From Cryptomeria japonica (taxonomy: Eukaryota; Streptophyta; Pinopsida; Cupressales; Cupressaceae), in contig NC_081408.1 in the NCBI RefSeq assembly GCF_030272615.1, positions 404,993,389-405,057,388 of the forward strand: 64,000 nucleotides of DNA, written 5' to 3'. The translations under genes and the position numbers were made by a program. The notes under the pieces are model-generated. The model had not been told where the DNA came from and ran no database searches. It saw only the letters and a list, made by a program, of their open reading frames with translations. This document shows positions 24,253 through 36,171 of this stretch, one piece after another (positions within the stretch are counted from its first letter, which is position 1; every line of letters starts with the position of its first letter).

Positions 24253-27200
24253 TGTGGACTTGTGACACCATTCACCATTGGTCAGATGTATCTCTGCCTA
24301 TTCCACGATGCTGAAATTGAGCTTCTCTAAGTCTTGGCATGCTTTGCAGCTGCTTCCATCATATCTCTCATGACTGTTCTGGCTTGGACAATGATTTTAA
24401 TGGCCTTTCTATTCACTTCAATGACACAGTCCTTTGCTTGGGCTAAAATGACCATTCATCTACCACATTTAGGTAAGATGCACCATACTTTGCACCTACA
24501 TCACTTTCATTTACATTTGAGTTTCAGGAAAGGGGAAGAGTTGTTACAAGGATGTCCCCAACGGTTGCCTCACAATTTATGTTGGATAGGGTGAATAACA
24601 CTAGCAATTTGTTATATTGACGGTATACATCAACCACCCACTCTTCGAGAAACTACTTAAGGAGGTTGAGTAATAATATGGATTTGAACAGAAGGGCACC
24701 ATTACTATTCTATGCAAGGTGTCAATTTTAGTATGTGCAGTAATTCACTGACAGAGAGCAACATAAATCTCACAGCCATGGCGGCTGCTTTCATTAAGGA
24801 TAATGAATCCCCATCTGTCATCCAATTGGAGATGATGACAAAGTTACACAATATTGTTCATGCATTCTAAGTGGTATAAGATGGTGATAAATTTTAACAT
24901 CCTTTAGGTTTAAAATTTTTGTAGCCCATATTCTATGGTGGCTTTCATTATTTTTTACTATTGTGAAATGCAAGATTGTCAAATATTATTGTGTTATAAT
25001 CATCTTTGGAGATTTTGTGTTTTATATTCTTGCTACGCATTATGTTCAGGCTGTGTTTCACAATTGATGTCAAGTTTTATAATCCAAGAGGTTGTCTTAT
25101 TATTGTGCTTTATGATTAGGTTGAGTTTGATAGTTTGATCATGGAAGTTTTCTTATCATTATGTTTGATTGTGATTAAATTCATGATCTATTATTAGAAA
25201 GTAGAGAATAAGAGAAGGGAAGAAAATTATGGAGTTTGATTTCAAATAGTGTTAGGGAAAAAAACTTGAGTCAAAACTAGAAGCTATGTATAGGGAGGAG
25301 AAAATAATCATGGATTTTGATCTGAAATGTTGTAGACAAAAAATATTTACAGTGTCAATTCTAGAACATACGTAAATTTATGCTATGTAATGTGAATACC
25401 ATGTGTAAAGTTTTGCTATTACCAATGTACATTATGATTAATTTCGTTACATAATTTATTTAATGTTTTTTATCCAATTTTATTTTTATTATAAAATATA
25501 TAATTACAATAGTTGTTTTTGATTAGGGGAAAATAGGTTTTGAAGGGCCCTTGAAACCCTTTACAACATTAGATCAACACATAGCCATTAGAGCACACCG
25601 AAAAAGCAAGAGACAATAGACATAGAAAAGATAGTTGACCAGAAAACAAAAAGCTAGACGGAAAAAAAGCCAAGACTAGGTAAAGTTCTTTAAGAACTAT
25701 AATATTAGTTCGAATAAAGTAAATATTAACAAGTAAAATATTTGAAGTTGGTATACATAATTATTGGTTGTGGTTCATGTGATGTTATTGCTTGGGTTCC
25801 ATGTTGGAATTATTTTGTATAAAAAAATGTTTTATATTTTGATGAGCAACTATATTAATCTATTAACATTAGATCTTCTTGGAAGTAACTTTCTAATGAT
25901 TGATCTTAATAGCTCACACAAGTAATGTTATTGATCACTAATATTTTTGTTAATTTTATCAATGAAAAATTAGAGAAATTAAAATCAATATTGAGTCAAA
26001 GATAAGGATTAAATGTTTTGGAAAAAGTAGGACATTTCAATTTAAAATAATAATATTATTTACAACTTTTCAAATATGAATAAAGTCATTGGTGGAATGG
26101 TAAGTTTTTTTAAAATTAGAAGTGCTTGATCTTCATAATTATTTAAGGATTTTGTTATGGTTACTAATAATCATGAAAATGTGAAATATTATTTTTAAAA
26201 GTATTTAACAATGGAATTTTCAAATAATTTTTTTTCATCCATAGTTTAAATATTAAGCCACATTTTTTAATTACTAATTTATTAAATCACATCTAAAGAT
26301 CATTCAATTAAACATATTTTCATAGATTTTAGAAACCAACTAAATTTCACTTGTGACACACCTACCTCAATGGTGACAATCAATCACATTGACCATAACA
26401 ATATCAAGATATAATAGACATGGTGACATAATCAAACTCATTTATTATATCAATATCTATTAATAAAGTTCAAAGGGATCCTTTTCAGTTTTTCAAAATA
26501 CTCTTTCTAAGAGTAGTTTAAAGAGCAGAAAAACAAGCATTCTTATTCAATATTTTGTTATAGTGTAAGAGAAGTATATCAATATATATATGTTCCAAGT
26601 TTGCATTAAAAAAATAGTAATCAAGTGACTTATTCTCTATTAATGAAGTTGAATGACTAAAAAAAAGGTCCACTAGATATAAGTGTTGATAACTACAAAG
26701 ACTCGATAACATGGAAAAGAGATGCACTAAGTTTTTGACACTTGTCACTATCTCGCAATCATTAGAAACATAAAAACTAGGAGATTAAAACCTTGTATAA
26801 GGTGCTATCTAGTGATTCAACGAGCAAGGGGGAGACACTCAATTTGTTGTGCTAAAAAGAGAGTTTAGATAGTGAAAAAAATCAATATATGGAGAAAGGA
26901 GATGAGTAATAGATAAGTCCTCAGCTTATAATATGATAGTGGTAAATTGATTGAAACTAGCTATATTGTAATTAATTTTAATTAGTTAGATTTATAATAT
27001 TGTGTCAAATATTCATATCTTAAAAAATGAGGAATGACAAAAAAAATGTATTAAAAAATATTTACTCTTGAAATATTCCTCTATAAAGAACACATTAAAA
27101 TAAAAAAATGAAATATAGTTTGATAAAATTACCATCCTCACTAATATAAATTTATTATGTATAAATTTTGATTACTTTTTTATTTACATGTAATTCGTTG

Positions 27201-27989
27201 ATTTAATGCAAATATTTTTTTAGTATTATGATTATAGACATAATTATTTATCACAAAAAGATGAATATCAAAATTGTTTTGTCATTAATACTTTCCAAGC
27301 AATAATTATGAGATGTGCATCTCTAATATCCAAAACAAATTACCAACCCTTTTTTGATATTCAGTTTATCGTCTTATCTAAAAACCTTATACAATTTAAT
27401 AAATATTGAATATTTATATCATAAAACTTTTGCATGCCCATCACACATATACAATAGTTTATCCTATATTAGAGGCAATGGTATCAAGAATGCTTAAAAA
27501 ATGATTGATATGTCCCCAAAATGTATCCAAATATCCTTTATGCATTTTATTTTTTCAAAGGATATGACAAAAAATGGTGAGCATTCTTCAATAGTTAAAG
27601 ATAATAGTTGTAAAAAATAAGTTAAAGATAACAATTGACAAAAAATATTGTTAGGAAGATTGTTTTGAACATTAATAGGAATATTTGACAAAATTGTATT
27701 CATGATTGTAGTTCACAATAGCTTGATTTTATCTTGATACAAAAAAAAAACATTTTATTGAAAATTTTATCATGGACACCCTTCGGTAATATCTATAATA
27801 TTGACTATTACAATACAAGTTACAAGCTTATTAATGCATAAAACTATGTGTATTACAATGTCAATATGAACCATTTGGATAAAAAATGATATGTTGGTGT
27901 GGAAGGTTTATAAACTCTTTATGCATACCTATCACAAATAAGAGCCCTTTCATTTTGTAATGAACTCTTCTTCTCTACAATTAATAATG
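24253..27989. other. Gene-free AT-rich region
   Basis: I see no element ends, domains or RNA genes. A 62-codon open stretch around 24716-24870 has no recognisable similarity. From 25400 to 27800 the sequence is very AT-rich with many A and T runs. This is probably old, eroded repeat DNA. Confidence 0.5.
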
Positions 27990-29528
27990 TTGTTATAGTG
28001 TTGGTTCTAAAACACATGGTGTATGGAACCATTGATAAGATGTGTTTTATTTCTCACTTGATGTTATCTGAAATCAATGTTTGGATATCACAACCTTCCC
28101 CTTTAGATAACAATTGTATGTGCTTTATTAGGGTAAGATATGCTCTCTATTGGGTAAGGAGAGTCATCATTGCAATGGACAAGTAGAAATATTTCACTGT
28201 CACTCCTTTGATTTAGTTTGGGAATCAATACCTTACGTATCAATTAAAAAGTGATGGACCATTTGATAACATGACATGTTTATGTAATTTTATTATAAAA
28301 TCAAGACGTTGTGGACTACAATCACTAACTGGTATCAAATGTCCCTATTAGTGTTCAAAATAATCCCCTTGATCACATGAGTTCACGCAAAATGTGTTTT
28401 AGGATGAAAACTACAACATTATTAATCATAGAGAATAAGACTTTTTTGCAAAAGGAAAGGACCCTTTCTTGCTATAGGTATGCAGAAAGAGAGAATAATC
28501 CTTCCACACCAATACATCATCACTAGTCAAAATGGTTCATATTAATCATTATAATATACATCATCTTAGGTGCTAATAAGCTTTTAACCTATATTGTGCC
28601 ATTTTCTACTCATTTGATGTAATCTTAAATTAAAGTTTGTATATAATAGCTTTCCCCTTCAGTTAAAAGAGGCTTGTGCACCTCAACATAATTTCATTAC
28701 AAATATCAAGTTCCAGGTTAAAAACAACAATGTGTATTTTAGCCTACATATTTATATTTATAGTGGAACTCTATCACAATCCTAAAACAACATAAATTAA
28801 GGAATGCAATTTTGTTGGTGTGAACATACCTCTATTACTCGAAGAGGAAGGTTGTGATATCAAACTAATCATTTGAGATATATTTTACACATCGTGTTTT
28901 ACACAAAAGTTTATTCCATAGTGTTTTTCACACCAAAGTGTATTCCATGTTACTTTTAATCCTTAGTCTATTAATTCTTTTGAGCCTCTAAGATGATTGT
29001 AGTTATAGAAGTAGGTGTCTTTGGTGGCGACCTACTAGGAGGATATGAATAAGTTATTTTAAAAGAAGGGGATAATATAAATTATTCCTTCTTGGTTGAC
29101 TCATATACAATGATGGAGAAGGATTGATGATATCTAAGCTTTCTATATTTTAAAAAACAAATTGTGTAATTCAAATAGCAACTTCATATTTATAATGTCA
29201 TCCTATCACAACCCTAAAACAACATAAAATGAGGAATACACTTCTTTTGGGGTGCACATACTTCTTTTACATAAAGATGAAGATTGTCTTATCTTTTGGG
29301 GTGATAATTATTAGCAAATGCTAACATAAGCATATTGATATTATTGTAAAGCAAGAACCAATGACCATGGAAAGAAAAGAGACACACCTTTTAGAGGAAT
29401 TGCTCCTATAGTTTAGAGAGGACCTTTTAGAGGACTTTCTCCTAGTGTCCCCATGCTTTAGAGGCTAGGAAAGGGACTCTCTTGTGGACTCCTCCAACTC
29501 TGGGTGCTGGCATTATGGAAGAATTGAT
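27990..29528. repeat. Left block of a dispersed inverted repeat family
   Basis: Degenerate copies of a module built on ATATCACAACCTTCCnCTTTAG and GTATGTGCA occur in both orientations, at about 28060-28115, 28605-28680, 28820-28880 and 29245-29310. The same module recurs to the right of E4 (54340-55740). Positions 28899-28950 also contain GTTTTACACAAAAGT, the word that forms a tandem array at 53997-54137. No coding sequence is seen. Confidence 0.65.
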
Positions 29529-30767
29529 TGTTGGAAATTGATTATGTGTTGCATTGATGTTTTTTCATTGATGTCAACACTAGCTGTTATGGTTGGTTAT
29601 CGACAGACAGGATTTGGTTACCGACAGACAGGTTCTGGTTACCAACAAAAGGAACTATTTGTTGGACACTTCCGGTATGATTGGATCAATGGAGTATGTT
29701 TGGTTTCATGTGTTACATGTTTCTGCAGAATTTTTTGGCCAGTTGGTATTGACTTGGTGATCTGATGCTATCATACACTCTAGTAAGCCTATACCGGTAA
29801 AGGTTTAAGGTTTTACCGACAAAGCTTTTATTGAAAATATTTGACATGATGCACAAATGGTGTTGGTGCGGCTTCTAGATGGAATTTAGGATGCTGAAGG
29901 TGATCATTGGTCAAGCTTCAACTGGTTGGAGACATCGCTTTGGCGTGGTAGACCTAGATTAGGTCAGGTACCTATCTAGGTTATGGACCGGTATCATATT
30001 AACGTGTTCTCTACACGTTATCGAGATGTTTTATGGATTGGTTATTGTTGTTTTGGTCTAAGCCGACATGGCATATCTTTGCAATATGGATATATGGAAT
30101 AATCTTATTGTAATATCTTTTAGGTGGCTGACCTAATTGGTTTAGGCCTTAGGGTTTGTATAAATTAGTGTAAGATCTCATTATAGATCATATCGTGGTC
30201 GTGGAATGAAATATCATATGTGAATGAGTAGGTCGATCATTGAAGATCAAATTGGGTTTATGTAAGAGGTCAAAGGCCTTCGATATTGAGCTTAACCAAG
30301 CCTGAAATCAGGCATGGTAGATGCTATCTCTGGCAGTTCATTATTTGGATTATTGTCCAATTATCTTGAGGTGGTTTTAACCTCTATGTAGTTAGTGAGA
30401 CTTTTGTAATGAGCAGTGCACTCTAGGCAGTGTGCCTTTTTGCATGTGCAGGTCCCTCACTATATCACATACTTTCTACATAAGTATCATCTGACAGTGG
30501 GTAGGATTACCACCATGGTTTTTCCTTTTAATGGGTTTTCCATGTACAAATCATGGTGTTATGTGGTATGGTTGCATTGTGTTGATTATCTGTTTCATTC
30601 TTAAGTTGTATTGCTTATCGGTATCTGTTTCTATCGGTATTTGATTCTGCTATTTCAATATTTAATGTTTATGTGCTTTAGTTTAAGGTTGTAAAGTGGA
30701 TTAATTGATATAATCTGTTGACAACTGATTCACCCCCCCTCTTAGTTGTCCACCAGTTATCCTAACA
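29529..30767 (+). repeat. E4 5' LTR
   Basis: It begins TGTTGG and ends CCTAACA before the primer site. It includes a short direct repeat GGTTAYCGACAGACAGG near 29590-29640 and a TATA box at 30159-30165. Its partner is split between 35391-35472 and 52661-53790. Confidence 0.93.
30159..30165 (+). promoter_or_regulatory. Probable TATA box of the E4 LTR
   Basis: TATAAAT follows CTTAGGGTTTG. The same context is found in the 3' LTR (53200-53206) and, in a related form, in solo LTR E6 (43076-43082). Confidence 0.55.
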
Positions 30768-30769
30768 AT

Positions 30770-30782
30770 TGGTATTAGAGCC
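30770..30782 (+). other. E4 primer binding site (tRNA-Met type)
   Basis: TGGTATTAGAGCC lies two bases after the LTR end. It differs from the usual TGGTATCAGAGCC at one position (C to T). Confidence 0.9.
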
Positions 30783-30825
30783 TTGGTCCTCTTTTGCAGA
30801 AGCTTAACCTCTTGAGGTAGATCCT

Positions 30826-31833
30826 ATGACAACTAATCCATTGACAACTATTTTCAGAAGAGAAATCCCTAAGCTTGACGGAATAAATTATGGGATATGG
30901 AAGATCCGAATAGAAACTCATCTTAGATGTCTTGGAAAGGATATTTGGGAGATCACACAGAAAGGATATACACCTTATCATCTGACATCTGGCAATCCTG
31001 CTCCTGCAGACTTGGACAAGAATATTGAAAATGATTGCAGAGCTAGAGAAGCCCTCTTATGTGCTCCCACAGATCAACAAATCATGGGATTAACTGATAA
31101 ATCATCGGCAAAGGTTATGTGGGATAAATTTTAAACTCTGAATGAAGGTAATCCTATTATCAAAATTGCTAAACTTGATGGTTACCGAGTAAGATATGTG
31201 AACTTGAAGATGGAAGATAATGAAAGAATTGCGACATTTATGGAAAGAGTAAATGAGATTGTCATGGGAATTCAATGTTGTGGAGGATCTCTGGGTGAAG
31301 ATGAAATAGTTTCCAAAGTCTTGAGAGCCCTTCCACTAGCTTACAAGATGAAGGCAACTACAATTAATGAGTTGAGAATAATGGCAAACACTTCAGTTAA
31401 CAGAGACATTCTGATTGGGAAATTATCTGCTTTTGAGCTTGAAGAATTTGGACCTTCTGGAGCTGCAAAGTCTGAACTTTATTTTCATGCATCATCATCA
31501 TCTACCAGAAAGAGTGATTGGAAAGCCTTATATACAAAAGAACTAGAAGATATGAGGAAAGAGGATGAAGAACTTGAGCAACTTGAAGCCTTATTTTCTA
31601 GAAGAGTACCTAAAGGACCAACGAGAAGTAAGTATGAAGAAAATGCACCTTTTAAATGTTTTGCATGTAATAAGATTGGTCATTTTGCATCTAGATGTCC
31701 TGAAAGAAATGCAAGGTTTGAAGAAAAAGTTAAGAAATCATTTAAGCCTAATCAGAATAGATATAGATTCAAGAGAAGCAAACAATGCTACATAGCGAAT
31801 GAGGATGGAGTAAGTGATGAATTTGAGGATTAA
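30826..31833 (+). pseudogene. E4 gag
   Basis: ATG at 30826 starts a copia gag. The N-terminal part has KLDGINYGIWKIRIETHL, followed by a capsid-like region with RVRYVNLKMEDNERIATFME. A charged linker leads to one zinc knuckle, CFACNKIGHFASRCPE, at about 31657-31704. One in-frame TAA at 31132 interrupts it. The stop at 31831-31833 lies in a different frame from pol, which begins in an overlapping frame at about 31814. Confidence 0.88.
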
Positions 31834-33121
31834 CCAACAACAGACTCTTGTTAGTGGATCTGACAATGGAAATGAATGGGTGTTCTATTCTTTGAAGGTA
31901 GATGAACCAGAACTGGCTATCAAGAATGAAGAAAAGGCCCTAGCAGAAAAAGTTGAAGACAAGAATGAATGGGTAATTGATAGTGGATGCTCACATCATA
32001 TGACTGGAGATAAAAGAAAATTTCTGTCCTTGCAAGAATACAATGGCGGTCAAGTAAGATTTGGAGATGACAAAGCATGTACGATCAAAGGTAGAGGCAC
32101 TATTTTTCTAGATGGAAAGCATAATACTAATAATGTCTATTATGTATAAGGTTTAGAGAATAATCTTTTGAGTGTTGGTCAATTGGTGAACAAGGGATTC
32201 CAACTTCAGTTTAAAGATAGAAAATGCAAAATCATTAACAAAACTGGTTTGGAGATTGCAACCTATACTCAAACTAGAGGTAATATCTTTCACCTGAACA
32301 CTGGTAATAAGACATGTTTGATTTCTCATATTGATGAGAGTTGGCTATGGCATAAGAGGTTGTGTCATGTTAATTTTGATTGTATTGTTAAGATCAGTTC
32401 AACAAAGGCAATTAGAGATATACCTAAGATTATGAAGCCTCATAATCCGGTATGTAAGGAATGTCAATTGGGAAAACAAGTTAGAACTTCTTTTAAGAGC
32501 ATACATGATAAATCTAATGATGTGCTTGATTTAATTCACATTGATTTATGTGGTCCAACAAGGACTAGAATCTTTCAAGGTGATATGTATTTCATGCTAA
32601 TAATTGATGATTATTCTAGAATAATGTGGGTGACTTTTCTTAGGGAGAAGTCTGAAGCTTTTGAGAAATTCAAGATCTTTAAAGCTAAGGCAGAAACTGA
32701 AATTGGATTGAAAATCAAATGTCTAAGATCAGATCAAGGCTGTGAGTTCACTTCTCATGAATTTAACAATTATTATGAGACAAATGTAATTAGGAGACAA
32801 TTATCTGCAACTCAGACTCCTCAACAGAATGGAGTAGTGGAAAGGAAGAATAAAACCATTTTGGATGCAGCAAGAACCATGATGATAGAAGCCAAATTGC
32901 CTCACATCTACTGGAGAGAAGTAGTGAGTACAACAGTCTACACATTCAACAGAGTTCACGTCAAAGGTGAAACCGGTAAGACCCCTTATGAATTATGGTT
33001 TGGACATACACCTACTATTAAATATTTTAGAATTTTTGGAAGTAAATGCTATATCAAAAGGGATGTTTCGATTGGGAACTTTGATCCTAGATGTAATGAA
33101 GGAATATTTCTTCAATATTGA
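31814..33121 (+). pseudogene. E4 protease and integrase
   Basis: The protease motif WVIDSGCSHHMTG lies at about 31969-32010. A TAA at 32147 interrupts the frame. It then continues with the GAG-pre-integrase zinc motif (LWHKRLCHVNF) and the integrase core: HIDLCGPTR, RSDQGCEFTSHEF and QNGVVERKN, so the catalytic D-D-E residues are visible. The frame stops at 33119 just after the usual FGSKCY block. One frame (the same as RT) runs through, so these were one polyprotein. Confidence 0.9.
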
Positions 33122-34140
33122 ATTCAAAGAAAAGCATATAGATGTTATAACAAAAGATTGCAGAAAATTGTGGAGAGCACAAATGTGAAAGTGGATGAGA
33201 AATACATAAATCAATCTATTTCATATGACAGGGAACCGACAGTGGAAATGATAATAACTAAATCAACAATGCCTAAACTGGTACAAGACACTAAGATAGT
33301 TACACTAGTACAATAAAAAAATTCAACTATGACTGATGATCAGATCAGTGAACCTGAAGTTCAAAAGACACCAAGGTATGTAAGGTTAAACCATTCTGAA
33401 GATCAAATCATTGGAGATAGGAACAAGGGAGTTATGCCAAGAAGAAGACTGGCAAATGAAGAGGTATGTCTTATTTTTCAAATTGAACCAGCATCTATTA
33501 TTGAAGCTTGTAAAGATAAACATTGGTTAAAGGCTATGGAAGATGAATTAGATCAGATAGAGAAGAATGAGACACGGACTTTAGTTCCCCGGCCTAAAAA
33601 TAAGAATGTTATTGGAACTAAATGGGTTTTTAGAAATAAACTAAATGAGGATGGTCAAGTTGTAAATAACAAGGCTAGATTGGTTTGTAAATGTTATTAT
33701 CAAATGGAAGGAATTGATTATGGTGAGACATTTGCACCTGTAGCTAGAATTGAAGCTGTTAGACTATTTCTTGCCTATGCAGCATATAAGAGCTATAAGG
33801 TCTATCAAATGGATGTTAAATGTGCATTTTTGAATGGTGAACTTGAGGAAGAGGTATACATTGAGCAGCCTGATGGATTTTCACTGATAGATGATGAAGA
33901 TATGGTTTGTAGGTTAAGGAAAGATTTATATGGATTGAAACAAGCTCCTAGAGCTTGGTATGAAAGGTTCGATAAATATATTTTGAAGCTTGGTTTTACT
34001 AAAGGCAGTGATGACAGTAATTTATATTATAAGGTCACTGATGATGATATTCTGATTATTGAAGTATTTGTTGATGATATCATTTTTGGAGGAGAATATA
34101 AATTATGCATGTAATTCTCTAATAATATGAAGAATGAATT
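33122..34140 (+). pseudogene. E4 reverse transcriptase
   Basis: After a damaged linker, the copia RT is well preserved at 33490-34114. It has [51 protein letters not shown], the [15 protein letters not shown] block and the catalytic FVDD box at 34067-34078. A stop near 34112 and others near 34184 end the open stretch. Confidence 0.9.
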
Positions 34141-35016
34141 TGAAATGTCCATGATTGGTGAGATGAGATTTTTCTTAGGTTTGTAGATTACTCAAACTAA
34201 CAAAGGCATTTTTATCTATCAATTAAGTATCTCAGGAAATTGTTGAAGAAGTTTGGTATGGATAATTCCAAACTGATAAGTACTCCTATGGTGACAAGTG
34301 AGAAATTATCTATCAAAGACACATCTGCACCGGTAAATTTAACAAGGTATAAGTCTATGATTGGTAGTTTGTTATATCTAACTCAGACTAGACCAGATAT
34401 TATGAATGCAGTAAGTATTGTTTCAAGATATCAAAGTAATCCAAAAGAAAATCATGAATGTGCAGTAAAGAGGATATTTCGGTATTTGCAAGGAACAACA
34501 TAATATGGCTTATGGTATTCTAGAGATGATAGCTTCAATTTATGTGCATATACAGATTCAGATTGGGCAGGAGATACTGATGACAAGAAAAACACTTCTA
34601 GTGGAGATTTCTTTCTTGGAAAGAAACTAGTTTTGTGGTTCAACAAAAACGTCATGCATTTCTTTATCTACTGCAGAAGCTGAATATGTTGTAGCATCAA
34701 CTAATTGCACTCAAGTCTTGTGGATGAAGAAAATGTTGAAGATATCAGGGTAAATTGTAGTGAACCGATAGTTATCTATTGTGATAACTCTGCAGCTATT
34801 GACATGTCTAAGAATCCAGTATTTCACTCTAAGACTAAGCACATATCAATAAAGTATAACTTTCTGAAGGACAAGGTGGAAGAAAAGGATGTCAAATTGG
34901 TTTATGTGAACACTAAAGAGAAGATTGCAGACATATTCACTAAACCACTATCTAAAGAATCATTTGAATATTTGAGAGATAGGTTAGGGGTATCTACTCT
35001 TTTGACAGAGACTTAG
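34141..35016 (+). pseudogene. E4 RT C-terminus and RNase H
   Basis: The blocks KSMIGSLLYLTQTRPDIMNAV (34350-34410) and IYCDNSAAIDMSKNP plus ADIFTKPLSKESF (34770-34970) are the usual copia RNase H landmarks. Stops and frameshifts lie between them (34184 to 34240 and 34501 to 34705). The last frame ends at 35014-35016, the normal position of a copia pol stop. Confidence 0.88.
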
Positions 35017-35390
35017 CTGATTGTGCAGTGCATCATTTCGGTATGGATCAACAACTTTATCCTTTGCTCCGGATTGATGTAGTGGTGCTACTACTCAGGG
35101 GGAGTATTCAGCTTTGAGATTCACAAAATTTTGATATCTGTGTCATATCTTTGACATTGATGTTAAAGGGGGAGAGAAATTGATGTGAAAAAGAAAACTT
35201 AAGGAGTTGTTCAGAGCTTTACAAAGATATTATTCACAGGGGGAGTTTGGTCTTTATTTCAGAACCTCATTTCTATATCTTTGAGTGGGAGATTGTTGGT
35301 TGTCTTCCATTGGGGGAGACTTATTTGGCATTTCTTGGTACTTAGATGTTTTTCACATCTGGTGTTGCCATCAATGCCAAAGGGGGAGAT
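35017..35390 (+). other. E4 3' untranslated region with five purine tracts
   Basis: G5-containing purine tracts lie at about 35096-35105, 35165-35175, 35237-35245, 35311-35319 and 35379-35390. The last abuts the LTR and is the primer tract. At 35287-35299, GGGAGATTGTTGG mimics the tract/LTR junction 97 bases early. Confidence 0.8.
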
Positions 35391-35472
35391 TGTTGGGAAT
35401 TGATTATGTGTTTTATTGATGTCAACACTAGTTGTTATGGTTGGTTACCGACAAACAGCTTTTGGTTACCAG
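35391..35472 (+). repeat. E4 3' LTR, first part
   Basis: These 82 bases match the start of 29529-30767, including the GGTTACCGACA repeat. They are cut off by E5 inside the second repeat copy, after GGTTACCAG. Confidence 0.92.
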
Positions 35473-36171
35473 TGTAGACACCTAAAGTTGTCATGTCTAA
35501 TTAAAGAAATATCTTTATTTATTTAATTATTCTAGCCTAATTCTTCTATTAATTGAATAAATCTTTATTTATTTAATTAATTCATTTATCCTCTTCTAGC
35601 CTTATTTCTCATTTAAATAAATACATTTATTTATTGAAATTATCTTTTATCCCACTTCTACTATTAATTAAATAAATCTTTATTTATTTAATTAATTCAT
35701 TAACCTTTTCTATATATGACACATGTCATTCATCTCTTAATTCCTACACTACCTACCCTCTAATCATAGCCGACCATTTATCTTTGACACCTCTCAATTT
35801 TATCCCTCCATTTCTTATAGTGTCTTCTATATAAGGAGATGCTTCCTTCATTATCAACCCTAACTAACTCAATTGCGCACTCGACTACACTACGTCTTTG
35901 CACTTTCATATGCGATCCTACTTGCAACCACATTTCTGTTCTTTGTTGAGCTCTTGTGCATACAAAATCTGAGAGCAAATATATCAAGCAAGATCAATGG
36001 AGATAGGAAGAATGGAGATTCAAACCCTATTGGACATGTGATGGTATAATCTTTGTGATTTCATTTGATTTGCATTGTCTTAGGTAATCTTCATATGTTA
36101 TGGTGGATCTTTGTTGTTGTTAGGCTAGGGTTTTTGTGGTTGAATTCATTTAGTCTTTCAACATTGTTGTT
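35473..36171 (+). repeat. E5 5' LTR
   Basis: It matches 51942-52640 base for base in length. TTTATTTATTTAATTAATTC-type words recur in its first 230 bases. The end is unclear: after GTTGTT (36171) the two LTRs diverge, and no TGGCGC primer site is visible. The ACAACATTTTG at about 36228-36238 resembles the E3 end but is not confirmed. Confidence 0.85.
35828..35835 (+). promoter_or_regulatory. Probable TATA box of the E5 LTR
   Basis: TATATAAG occurs in the same context in the 3' LTR (52297-52304). It would start the sense transcript about 30 bases downstream. Confidence 0.6.

Noticed and set aside
24716-24875. Short frame with a Met/Ala/Ser-rich reading as a host exon
   Set aside because: It has about 60 codons, no splice context I trust, and no recognisable similarity.
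30770-30782. tRNA gene fragment
   Set aside because: The short tRNA-complementary strings here, at 12621-12633 and at 57005-57022 are primer binding sites. No cloverleaf is present.
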